From Candidatus Sumerlaeaceae bacterium (GTDB taxonomy: Bacteria; Sumerlaeota; Sumerlaeia; Sumerlaeales; Sumerlaeaceae): a stretch of 64,000 bases of DNA. The stretch is taken from the NCBI GenBank assembly GCA_019695055.1, contig JAIBAT010000031.1, forward strand, positions 1-64,000, given 5' to 3'. Of the stretch, positions 17,481 through 25,326 are shown in pieces. Position numbers and translations under genes: made by a program. How positions within the stretch are numbered: position 1 is the first letter of the stretch; the number at the start of each line of letters is the position of its first letter. Below the pieces are notes generated by a model. It made no database searches, was not told the origin of the DNA, and saw only the letters and a list, made by a program, of their open reading frames with translations.

Positions 17481-19358
17481 ATGAGCCTTCAGACAGACGC
17501 GGATTCGCCCACGGCGACCGCAACTCCCCTTCCTTCCACCGCGCCCATCGGTAACGAGGCTGACGCCATCGTGAACGACGTGGTCATTCAGGTGGCCACC
17601 TCCAACGGCACGGGCAGCCAGTCGGCGAACCTTGTGCTGATGCGGACCATCTTCGAGATGGGCGTGCCGGTGAGCGGCAAGAACATGTTCCCGTCGAACA
17701 TCCAGGGGCTGCCAACCTGGTTCACGATCCGCGTGAACAAGGATGGCTGGTCGGCGCGGCGGCGCGACGCAGATGTGTTTGTGGCGATGAACCCCGAGTC
17801 GGCGGCGGAGGATATCGCGGGCATGAGGCCGGGCTCGATCCTGATCCTGAACGAGGAACTCCAGAAGTTTCAGAACCGCGACGACATCCATGTGTTTGTG
17901 GTGCCGTTCAACAAGCTGGTAATTCCGGTTTGCCCGGATGGGCGACTGCGCCGGCTTGTGGTGAACATGATGTATGTCGGTGTCGTGGCGTATCTGCTTC
18001 ACCTGGACGTCGAGGAGCTCAAGGGCGCCATCGCGCGGCAGTTTTCCAAGAAGCCCAAGGCCGCGGAACTCAACAGCAATGCGGCGCTGGCCGGCTATCA
18101 GTGGGCGGCCGAGAACCTGCCGAAGCAGTACAAGTTTGTCGTGAAGCGGATGGACAAGACCAAGGGCAAGGTCATCATTGATGGCAACTCTGCCGCGGCG
18201 CTGGGCCTGATGTATGGCGGGATCACGGTGTTTGCGTGGTATCCCATCACGCCGAGCAGCAGCTTGGGCGAGGCGCTCATTGATTACATGGCGCGCTACC
18301 GCCACGACCCGGAAACGGGAAAGGCGACCTATGCCATCGTGCAGGCCGAGGATGAACTGGCCGCCATGGCGATGGTGGTGGGCGCGGGTTGGGATGGCGC
18401 GCGGGCGGCGACGTCGACCTCAGGGCCGGGCATCTCGCTCATGGCGGAGCTGACGGGTCTCGCCTACTTTACAGAAATTCCCGCTGTCATCGTGGATGTG
18501 CAGCGTGTGGGGCCGAGCACGGGCCTGCCGACGCGCACGAACCAGGGCGACATGCTGAAGGCGTACTTGCTGTCGCACGGTGACTGCAAGCATCCCCTCC
18601 TGATCCCGGGCAACGTGAAGGAATGTTACGAGTTTGGCATCGAGGCCCTGAACCTGGCCGAGCGGCTGCAGACACCGATCTTCCTGATGACGGACCTCGA
18701 CATGGGAATGAACCTGTGGATGACGGACCCCTTCGAGGCACCGACGAAGCCGCTGGACCGGGGCAAGGTGCTGACGGCGGAAGATCTGAACCGCCTCGGC
18801 GAGTTCGCGCGCTATCGCGATGTGGACGGCGACGGCATTGGCTATCGCACACTGCCGGGGACGAAGCATCCCAACGCGGCCTTCTTCACGCAGGGCGCGG
18901 GGCACGATGATCGCGCCAAGCGCTCCGAGAAACCGGAAGACTGGCAGGGCAACCTGGACCGGCTCACGCACAAGTTTAACCACGCGCGCACCATAATGCC
19001 CAAGCCGGTGCTCAATGCCGACGAGGGGGCCACGCTGGCCATCATCGGGTTCGGCACCAGCGACCCGGCCATCGAGGAGGCGCGACACATCCTCCGCACG
19101 CAGCATGGTGTGAAATCCAGCTACCTGCGGCTGCGGTCGCTGCCCGCCAGCGCCGAGGTGATCCAGTATTTGAAAGACAACGACAAGGTTTACCTTGTCG
19201 AGCAGAACCGCGATGCCCAGGTGGCCAGCATTCTCCGCATGGAGAACCCGGAACTGGGCAACAGGATCGTCAGCGTGCTGCATTACTGCGGCCTGCCGCT
19301 GGACGCGCAGAGCATCGTGGAGCAGCTTGAAGTTCATCTCGGAAAGAGGAAGTCATGA
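17481..19358 (+). CDS. korA: 2-oxoacid:ferredoxin oxidoreductase, fused gamma-alpha subunit
   Basis: This 625-aa subunit of 2-oxoglutarate-type ferredoxin oxidoreductase carries an N-terminal gamma domain (about 30-205, with SNGTGSQSANLVLMRTIFEMG and GKNMFPSNIQGLPTW) fused to the alpha pyrimidine-binding part (about 225 onward, with GLMYGGITVFAWYPITPSSSLGE and AEDELAAMAMVVGAGWDGA) and a C-terminal domain. The enzyme turns 2-oxoacid and CoA into acyl-CoA, CO2 and reduced ferredoxin. The two-gene form without a ferredoxin-like delta subunit is the kind found in aerobes. Its stop overlaps the korB ATG (ATGA). No Shine-Dalgarno precedes the start. Confidence 0.93.
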   Translation: MSLQTDADSPTATATPLPSTAPIGNEADAIVNDVVIQVATSNGTGSQSANLVLMRTIFEMGVPVSGKNMFPSNIQGLPTWFTIRVNKDGWSARRRDADVFVAMNPESAAEDIAGMRPGSILILNEELQKFQNRDDIHVFVVPFNKLVIPVCPDGRLRRLVVNMMYVGVVAYLLHLDVEELKGAIARQFSKKPKAAELNSNAALAGYQWAAENLPKQYKFVVKRMDKTKGKVIIDGNSAAALGLMYGGITVFAWYPITPSSSLGEALIDYMARYRHDPETGKATYAIVQAEDELAAMAMVVGAGWDGARAATSTSGPGISLMAELTGLAYFTEIPAVIVDVQRVGPSTGLPTRTNQGDMLKAYLLSHGDCKHPLLIPGNVKECYEFGIEALNLAERLQTPIFLMTDLDMGMNLWMTDPFEAPTKPLDRGKVLTAEDLNRLGEFARYRDVDGDGIGYRTLPGTKHPNAAFFTQGAGHDDRAKRSEKPEDWQGNLDRLTHKFNHARTIMPKPVLNADEGATLAIIGFGTSDPAIEEARHILRTQHGVKSSYLRLRSLPASAEVIQYLKDNDKVYLVEQNRDAQVASILRMENPELGNRIVSVLHYCGLPLDAQSIVEQLEVHLGKRKS

Positions 19359-20428
19359 GCGCCACCGAAGCGCCAAAGCCCGCCCCCGCGGGTGCCCCCA
19401 GCAAGGCCCCGGCCACCAACCGCATAGGCCACACCCTCCAGGATTACAAGGGCGCGGCCAGCACGCTGTGCGCCGGCTGCGGCCACGACTCCATCACGAG
19501 CCAGATCCAGCGCGCGCTGTTCGAGTCGGGCGTCAATCCTTACAACGTTGCCAAGATGAGCGGCATTGGTTGCTCCAGCAAAACGACTGCCTACTTCCTC
19601 AGCCTTTCGCATGGTTTCAACTCCGTCCACGGCCGCGCGCCGGCTGTGGCCACGGGCAGCTATCTCGCAAATCGGGAACTGTTGCACATCTGCGTCAGCG
19701 GCGACGGCGACACTGCCTCCATCGGTCTCGGCCACTTCATGCACATGATGCGGCGCAACGTGCCGATGGTTTACATCATCGAGAACAACGGCGTGTACGG
19801 CCTGACCAAGGGCCAGTTCTCCGCCACCGCCGACAAGGGCTCGACCCACAAAAAAGGTTTTGAAAACGAGATGATGCCCATCGATGCCTGCGCACTGGCC
19901 ATCGAGATGGGTTGCGATTACGTGGCGCGCAGCTTTTCCGGCGATATCAAGCAGCTCGTTCCGCTGCTCAAGGGCGCCATGTGCCACGGCGGCACCTCGA
20001 TCGTGGATGTCGTTTCCCCCTGTGTCACGTTCAACAACCACGAAGGTTCCACAAAGAGCCTCAAGTTTGCCCGCGAGAACGAGGAGCCGCTCCAGGAAAT
20101 CGGGTTTGTTCCCTATTACGACGAGATCAAGGCGGACTACCCCGAAGGTACGATGAAGACCATCGAACTGACGGACGGCTCCAAGCTCACCCTGAAGAAA
20201 CTCGAGCGCGATTACGATCCGTCCGACAAGATGAGGGCCCTCGACCTGCTCCAGAAAGCCCGCGACGAGCGGCTTTTTCTCACGGGGCTTCTTTATCACA
20301 ACCCCAATTCCTCCAAGGGAATTGCCGATCAGCTCAACATGGTGGATGTCCCACTGGCCCACCTGCCGGAATCTGTCACGGTGCCCAGTGCCGCGGTTCT
20401 GGCGGAGATCATGGAAGAGTATAAATAG
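19355..20428 (+). CDS. korB: 2-oxoacid:ferredoxin oxidoreductase, beta subunit
   Basis: This 357-aa catalytic subunit binds thiamine diphosphate and an iron-sulfur cluster. The N terminus holds CAGCGH (Cys 39 and 42) and a third Cys in GIGCSS (about 73), likely cluster ligands. The thiamine-diphosphate motif runs from GDGD (116-119) to ENN (143-145). With KorA it oxidises a 2-oxoacid, most likely 2-oxoglutarate, to the acyl-CoA with ferredoxin as acceptor; the exact substrate cannot be set by eye. ATGA overlap with korA ensures stoichiometric synthesis. The first hip operator-like palindrome starts 8 bp after the stop and may also serve as a transcription stop. Confidence 0.94.
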   Translation: MSATEAPKPAPAGAPSKAPATNRIGHTLQDYKGAASTLCAGCGHDSITSQIQRALFESGVNPYNVAKMSGIGCSSKTTAYFLSLSHGFNSVHGRAPAVATGSYLANRELLHICVSGDGDTASIGLGHFMHMMRRNVPMVYIIENNGVYGLTKGQFSATADKGSTHKKGFENEMMPIDACALAIEMGCDYVARSFSGDIKQLVPLLKGAMCHGGTSIVDVVSPCVTFNNHEGSTKSLKFARENEEPLQEIGFVPYYDEIKADYPEGTMKTIELTDGSKLTLKKLERDYDPSDKMRALDLLQKARDERLFLTGLLYHNPNSSKGIADQLNMVDVPLAHLPESVTVPSAAVLAEIMEEYK

Positions 20429-20432
20429 CTTA

Positions 20433-20456
20433 AAAAGTCTGCCCCGGCAGACTTTT
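20433..20456. terminator. hairpin after korB (terminator and/or operator 1)
   Basis: AAAAGTCTGCC-CC-GGCAGACTTTT forms an 11-bp perfect stem and is flanked by A and T runs, as in a bidirectional intrinsic terminator. The loop is only two bases, so in RNA the stem would open by one or two pairs. The same sequence contains the first of three 18-mer operator-like sites for hipBA. Confidence 0.6.
20436..20453. promoter_or_regulatory. HipB operator-like site 1
   Basis: AGTCTG-CCCCGG-CAGACT is an 18-bp palindrome. Together with sites at 20486 and 20536 it fits WGTCTK-N6-CRGACW, and the three sites start exactly 50 bp apart. HipB-type antitoxins bind several spaced palindromes before their own gene, so these are the natural candidates. 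Confidence 0.65.
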
Positions 20457-20485
20457 CGGCTTGGAATTTCAGGGTTGTTCAAAAA

Positions 20486-20503
20486 AGTCTGAATTTTCAG
20501 ACA
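20486..20503. promoter_or_regulatory. HipB operator-like site 2
   Basis: AGTCTG-AATTTT-CAGACA shares both half-sites with site 1 (one outer base differs) but has an unrelated centre, which argues for a protein binding site and not a simple duplication. Confidence 0.7.
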
Positions 20504-20534
20504 TTGCGCGCTGTTTGGTATTCCATAGTGCAAA

Positions 20535-20795
20535 ATGTCTTCTAAATCGGACATTGGCCCCAAGCGGCGCGTCCATTCCTCGACTGGAGATAACCCGGTC
20601 CTCCTTGCCCTTGGCGACCGATTTCGCGCGGCGCGTGGCGCGGCTGGTCTGACCCAGGATGAGCTGGCGATGGCGGCCGGGGTGGGGCGCGAACTCATCA
20701 TTCGACTCGAAAATGGCAAACCCGGAGTGGCCCTGAATCACGTCGCACGCGTGGCGGCGGCCCTCGGGTTGCGTCTCGAGCTGACGCCGCGATAA
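20535..20795 (+). CDS. hipB: HipB-like antitoxin/repressor
   Basis: This 86-aa protein has an Xre/Cro-type helix-turn-helix (about 28-80: LGDRFRAARGAAGLTQDELA then AGVGRELIIRLENGKPGVAL), the usual HipB layout. It should neutralise HipA by complex formation and repress the operon. The ATG lies one base before the third operator-like palindrome, so repressor binding there would cover the start of the gene. hipA begins 2 bp after its stop. A long N-terminal tail (about 25 residues, basic) precedes the HTH. Confidence 0.9.
   Translation: MSSKSDIGPKRRVHSSTGDNPVLLALGDRFRAARGAAGLTQDELAMAAGVGRELIIRLENGKPGVALNHVARVAAALGLRLELTPR
20536..20553. promoter_or_regulatory. HipB operator-like site 3, over the hipB start
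   Basis: TGTCTT-CTAAAT-CGGACA is the weakest of the three related 18-mers. An extended reading pairs AATGTC (20534-20539) with GACATT (20550-20555). It overlaps the hipB start codon. It begins exactly 50 bp after site 2 and 100 bp after site 1. Confidence 0.55.
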
Positions 20796-20797
20796 CC

Positions 20798-22039
20798 ATG
20801 CTCCTTGTTTTCCACGACACGACGCTGGCGGGCCGGTTGTGGCAGGAAAACCGCGTACTGCACTTCTCCTATGAATCCGAGTGGCAGAAGTCCGCGAATG
20901 GCCTCGACCTGTCGCCGCGATTGCCTCTGGGTTCGGGCGTGCTCAGCGGGGACGACGTCCTCTCGTTTTTTGCCGGCCTCCTTCCCGAGGGGCCGGTCCT
21001 GTCGGCACTCCTGAAGTTCAAGCGCTTGCCGGAAGGCGACGTTTACAGCCAACTCGAAGCCTTTGGCGAGGAAGCCGCTGGAGCTTTCGCCATTGTGCGC
21101 GACGAGCGCCAATTCCATCGCGCGCCGGAGTACATCCCCTACGAACCGGACCAGATTCGCGCGGATCTCGAACGTCTCCGTGAAAACCAGCCACTCCTCG
21201 GCCTCCACGGGGAGTTGCGCCTTTCGCTGGCGGGCGCGCAAAACAAAATTCCGGTGAAATGGGAGGACGGGCAATTCTTCCTTCCCGCAGGTGGCGCACC
21301 ATCCACACACATCTTGAAACCGGCGCTTCAACCGGAGCGGATGTTCCCCCACTCTGTCTGGAACGAGGCTTTTTGCCTTGCGCTGGCACGCAAATGCGGT
21401 CTGGACGCGGTTGGCGCGGAAATCGTGCAACTACCGGAGCCTGTAATGGTCACCTCGCGCTATGACAGGGTCATCAGTGATGGCAGGATCACCCGGCTCC
21501 ACCAATTGGATTTCTGTCAGATTGCGGGCCTGCTTCCCGATCAGAAATACGAGCAACACGGCGGGCCATCGTTCCCGCAAATTATGAAGATGCTGGACGA
21601 TCATGCCATGGTTCCCGCAGCAGACCGCATCAGGGCCCTGGACTGGCTGGTGTTCAACTACCTTGTGGGTAATGGCAATGCGCACGCCAGGAATCTCGCG
21701 ATGCTGTGCGGGCCCGGGGGGAATCTGGCGCTGGCGCCGTTCTACGATATCCTTTGCACGGCGGTTTACCCGGAATTCGATCCGCGAATGGCCATGAGCA
21801 TCGGGGGGGAATTTCGCCCCGACTGGGTCATGCAACGCCACCGCGAGCGATTTGCCGCTGACGCCGGTGTAAATCTCGCCTTGTTTTCGAGGCGTGCTCA
21901 TGCGCTGGCAGAGCGTGCGGTTTCAGAGTTCGACAACGTGGCCGGTGCCATGGAACTTGATGTGTCGACGGAGTTTGTGGCGAGAGTGAGAAACGTGGTG
22001 CACCAGCGCGCCAAATGGCTCGGCTCCGCCCCCAAGTAA
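20798..22039 (+). CDS. hipA: HipA-like kinase toxin with altered catalytic Asp
   Basis: This 413-aa protein has the HipA fold: an N-terminal subdomain (about 1-100), the ATP-loop region SLAGAQNK (Ser143, the autophosphorylation-loop position) and THILKP (Lys174), and a C-terminal kinase part with FYDILCTAVY (Asp317, metal ligand). The catalytic loop that reads GATDGHAKN in E. coli HipA reads GNGNAHARN here (291-299): the catalytic Asp is Asn294. The codon is AAT, one base from GAT. Active HipA proteins phosphorylate glutamyl-tRNA synthetase and cause dormancy; this copy may be inactive or may bind without catalysing. Otherwise full length and apparently intact. Confidence 0.9.
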   Translation: MLLVFHDTTLAGRLWQENRVLHFSYESEWQKSANGLDLSPRLPLGSGVLSGDDVLSFFAGLLPEGPVLSALLKFKRLPEGDVYSQLEAFGEEAAGAFAIVRDERQFHRAPEYIPYEPDQIRADLERLRENQPLLGLHGELRLSLAGAQNKIPVKWEDGQFFLPAGGAPSTHILKPALQPERMFPHSVWNEAFCLALARKCGLDAVGAEIVQLPEPVMVTSRYDRVISDGRITRLHQLDFCQIAGLLPDQKYEQHGGPSFPQIMKMLDDHAMVPAADRIRALDWLVFNYLVGNGNAHARNLAMLCGPGGNLALAPFYDILCTAVYPEFDPRMAMSIGGEFRPDWVMQRHRERFAADAGVNLALFSRRAHALAERAVSEFDNVAGAMELDVSTEFVARVRNVVHQRAKWLGSAPK

Positions 22040-22094
22040 GCACTTGCTTTCGATTTCCGCCGCCGTGACCGTGGAACGTTTTAATTGTATTTGT

Positions 22095-22112
22095 GCGCGC
22101 TTTACCGCGCGC
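22095..22112. other. GCGCGC hairpin upstream of PLD gene
   Basis: GCGCGC-TTTACC-GCGCGC forms a 6-bp GC stem with a 6-nt loop, 31 bp before the next ATG and after the hipA stop. There is no T-run. It may act as a weak terminator for hipBA or sit in the leader of the next gene. Confidence 0.35.
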
Positions 22113-22142
22113 TGAAACACCAGAACCGGATCGGCACTAATC

Positions 22143-23432
22143 ATGAAGAACACCCAGTCTCCCCGCACGCGCCTTATTGGAACTTTTGCGCGGCTCATTC
22201 TGTCGGTTGTCGTCGTCGCCTGCTTTGCGGCGTCGGCTTTCAGCCTCCCAGTTGAGGCCATCACCCCCATCAACAATCGCGAATACGCGCCAGCCGTTCG
22301 CACGCTTTTCCAAAACGCGAAGAAGCGCATCCTGCTGCACCTTTACCAGGCGCGGTACTATCCCGAGTATCCCGACACGGCGACGAACTACTTCCTCACG
22401 GACCTGATCGCCGCCAAGAAGCGCGGGGTGGACGTCAAGGTCCTGATGGATATGGGTGACTGGAACCCGTCAAACAAGAATGAGTACAACGCGGATTTCT
22501 GCGACCGCCTTACCACCTCCGGCATCGAGATCTGGTATGACAGCCCGACTGACGTAAGCCACGAGAAGGTCATAGTCGTTGACGAGACGATCACCGTCGT
22601 GTCGAGCCACAACTGGACGTTTTACTCCCTCGCGAAGAACAACGAGGTTGGGGTGGTCATTTTTTCGCCCGAGGTGAACGCGTGGTTCACGCGCTACTGG
22701 GCGGACCACGCGAAACTCGGCCAGCCCAAGGCCAACACCATACCAGCCAGCTTGGAGTTGGCCAACTACAAGGCCCCGGCCAATGCCGGCGCCGCCACTG
22801 GTTCGCTGACGGGGGCTGATTTGAAGGATTTTCGCAAGTATCCGGCCGCTGACGTGGAGCCCATTGCCGACCGCCTGTTCTACCCGGCCATGCACCGCGA
22901 GTTCCTGAACGCCAAGCAGTCCATCGATGTGGTCCAGCGCTCCCTGTCCCTTTACGATAACCTGCCGCGCATTGCCGGCAAGTCTCCGTTGCCCGGCGAG
23001 CCAGCCAGCATGACCAACGTATTGGCAGAGGATCTGGTAAGTGCGCACAAGCGTGGCGTCAAGGTTCAGGTCATCCTCTCCACTCCGGAGGGTTTTGACA
23101 CCAGCGACAGCGATAAGACTGCCGCTTATCTGATGCCAAAGGGTGTGGCCGTTTATCACGACGACCCCAAGGTGCAGACCCACGCCAAGATGGCCATGGT
23201 GGATAGTGACAAGACCATCGTTGGCTCCACCAACTGGACTTATCCGGCCATCGAGCAGGGTAACGAGGCCAGCGTGATCGTCACCAGCCCCGAGGTAAAT
23301 AAAGTCTATCAGGACTATGTAGCCACGATTTTGAAGTCTGGTGCGCCGTACAAGGTCCAAGCAGGCAAAAGCATCTGGGATTCCACCTCCAACGCGTCCT
23401 CCCGGGGAAGTGCAAAAGCTCCAGCGGATTAG
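22143..23432 (+). CDS. secreted phospholipase D-like protein with two HxK motifs
   Basis: This 429-aa protein has an N-terminal signal peptide (about 1-38) and two PLD-like domains. Domain 1 has SHEKVIVVDETITVVSSHNW with NNEVGV after it (about 140-175). Domain 2 has THAKMAMVDSDKTIVGSTNW with GNEASV (about 340-375). The pattern HxK-x4-D plus a downstream Asn/Glu is the active-site signature, and one from each domain builds a single catalytic centre. It may cleave phospholipids or nucleic acids outside the cytoplasm; the substrate is not predictable. No Shine-Dalgarno is evident. Ribosomal protein S1 follows on the same strand. Confidence 0.88.
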   Translation: MKNTQSPRTRLIGTFARLILSVVVVACFAASAFSLPVEAITPINNREYAPAVRTLFQNAKKRILLHLYQARYYPEYPDTATNYFLTDLIAAKKRGVDVKVLMDMGDWNPSNKNEYNADFCDRLTTSGIEIWYDSPTDVSHEKVIVVDETITVVSSHNWTFYSLAKNNEVGVVIFSPEVNAWFTRYWADHAKLGQPKANTIPASLELANYKAPANAGAATGSLTGADLKDFRKYPAADVEPIADRLFYPAMHREFLNAKQSIDVVQRSLSLYDNLPRIAGKSPLPGEPASMTNVLAEDLVSAHKRGVKVQVILSTPEGFDTSDSDKTAAYLMPKGVAVYHDDPKVQTHAKMAMVDSDKTIVGSTNWTYPAIEQGNEASVIVTSPEVNKVYQDYVATILKSGAPYKVQAGKSIWDSTSNASSRGSAKAPAD

Positions 23433-23524
23433 GCTCCAGGTAGATTCTTGCGGGCATTGGTTTTGTGCGCGCAGGCAAGTTGTTCAGTCAACGCCCCGTG
23501 CGTATTTTGAGGAGAGTTGTGCCG

Positions 23525-25261
23525 ATGATGGGCGCCATGAATACCCCCGCCCCCAATGAACCGCAGGATGCGGCTAATCCCGACGAGGATGGGCAATTTG
23601 ATAGCCTGATGTCGAGCTATCTCGACTCGGTGAAGGAACTTGCCTATGGCCAGCTCACCAAGGCGCGCGTGGTCGCCGTGCGAAAGGACTATGTCCTCCT
23701 CGACGTGGGGGACAAGGCCGAAGGCATCGTCGAGATAAAGGAATTTGAGGATTTCCGCGGAAACGTGAAGATCTCCGTCGGCGACGAAGTGGACGTCGTC
23801 CTCCAGGGGCGCGACCCGGAAACCGGCCAGATCCTCGTGAGCTACCGCCAGGCAAAGCAGCGGGCGAACTGGGATCATGTGGTGGAAGCATTTGAGAAGA
23901 ACCAACCCCTTCACGGGCATGTGAGCCGTGCTTTGGCCAAGGGCGTCATGGTGGAAGCGGGAATTCCCTGTTTCATGCCGGCCTCGCAGTGCGACATCGG
24001 CCATGTGGATGATCTGGCAACACTTGTTGGGCAGGAAGTTGACGTTTACGTCATTGATCTCGACAAGGCGAAGCATCGCGCCGTGGTTTCGCGTCGCAAG
24101 CTTCTCTCCGAGGAAGTGAAGAAGAAGCGCGAGGAAACCCTTAAGACCCTCGAAGAAGGAACCACGGTCAGCGGCAAGGTCAAGAATATCGTGGACTTCG
24201 GCGTCTTTGTGGATCTTGGCGGTGTGGATGGCCTGGTGCCTCGCGAGGAAATTGCCTGGGAAAAGAACGTGGAAGCGGCCGAGGCGCTGAAGGTTAATTA
24301 CAACTACAAGTTCAAGGTGCTGACCGTCGATCGCGAGCGCGGGCGAGTCTCGCTCAGCCGTCGCCAGCTAAAGCCCGATCCGTGGCTTAAGATAGAGCAG
24401 GACTATCCGAAGGACCTCAATGTGAAGGGCGTAGTCACGAACATGACGCGCAATTGCGCCTACGTGCGCCTCGAGGATGGCATCGAGGGGCGCATCCATC
24501 GCAATAACCTGAGCTGGAACATGTCCATCAACAAGCCGCAGGATGTGTTGAAGGAAAACGACACGGTGCGCGCGGTTGTTCTGGATTACGATCGCGAAAA
24601 GCGACTTCTCGACCTCGGTCTCAAGCAGATTAGCGTCGATCCGTGGCTGGAAATCGAACAGAAGTATCCGATCAATTCGCGCCAGAAGGTTAAGATTCTC
24701 GAAACCGTTCCCTACGGCGCTTTTGTCCAGCTTGACGACAATACCAAGGGGCTCATCCACGTTTCCGACATGAGCTACGATCGCAGCTTCAAGGACCCGA
24801 AGAATCTGGTCAAGGTCGGCGACGAAATCGAAGCCGTTGTGCTGAAGCTCGACATGGATGCCCGACGCATCAATCTCGGCATCAAGCAGCTTGAGCAGGA
24901 TCCGTTCGAGGCCTACGTCCGCGCGCATCCCGTGAACAGCATTGTCACGGGCAAGGTGAAGGGCGTGACAAAGTTTGGCGCTTTTGTGGAACTCGCGCCC
25001 CACGTCGAGGGTCTGCTGCACAAGACGCAATGGTCCCGCGACAAGGTGGAGACCATCGAGGGCCTCGTGAAGGAAGGCGAAGAGGTAACGGCCAAGATCA
25101 TCAAGATCGAAAAGAAGGACAAGAAGGTCAGCCTGAGCCGCCGCGCCCACCTTCATGACGAGGAGCGTCGCGAGATCGATGCCTACGCGCGCCAGAACCC
25201 GAAGGACGCCACGACCAGCCTTGGCAGCCTTTTGAAAAACCTGAAGATCAACGTGAACTGA
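23525..25261 (+). CDS. rpsA: 30S ribosomal protein S1
   Basis: This 578-aa protein has six S1 (OB-fold) domains, the full bacterial complement. Recognisable cores include VVAVRKDYVLLDVGDKAEGIV in the first, GKVKNIVDFGVFVDLGGVDG in the third and GKVKGVTKFGAFVELAPHVEG in the sixth. The first two dock on the ribosome and the others bind mRNA, helping initiation on messages with weak Shine-Dalgarno sites, which fits this window where many genes lack one. ATG 23525 is chosen because GGAGAG lies 8 bp upstream; the frame extends back to 23465 without ribosome site. The C terminus lacks a long extension. Confidence 0.96.
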   Translation: MMGAMNTPAPNEPQDAANPDEDGQFDSLMSSYLDSVKELAYGQLTKARVVAVRKDYVLLDVGDKAEGIVEIKEFEDFRGNVKISVGDEVDVVLQGRDPETGQILVSYRQAKQRANWDHVVEAFEKNQPLHGHVSRALAKGVMVEAGIPCFMPASQCDIGHVDDLATLVGQEVDVYVIDLDKAKHRAVVSRRKLLSEEVKKKREETLKTLEEGTTVSGKVKNIVDFGVFVDLGGVDGLVPREEIAWEKNVEAAEALKVNYNYKFKVLTVDRERGRVSLSRRQLKPDPWLKIEQDYPKDLNVKGVVTNMTRNCAYVRLEDGIEGRIHRNNLSWNMSINKPQDVLKENDTVRAVVLDYDREKRLLDLGLKQISVDPWLEIEQKYPINSRQKVKILETVPYGAFVQLDDNTKGLIHVSDMSYDRSFKDPKNLVKVGDEIEAVVLKLDMDARRINLGIKQLEQDPFEAYVRAHPVNSIVTGKVKGVTKFGAFVELAPHVEGLLHKTQWSRDKVETIEGLVKEGEEVTAKIIKIEKKDKKVSLSRRAHLHDEERREIDAYARQNPKDATTSLGSLLKNLKINVN

Positions 25262-25326
25262 GTGCTTATGGCCCCAGGGGCGGAGGCGAGCAGCGTCCGG
25301 GGGCCAGGGAAGATTCGCGCAGATAA

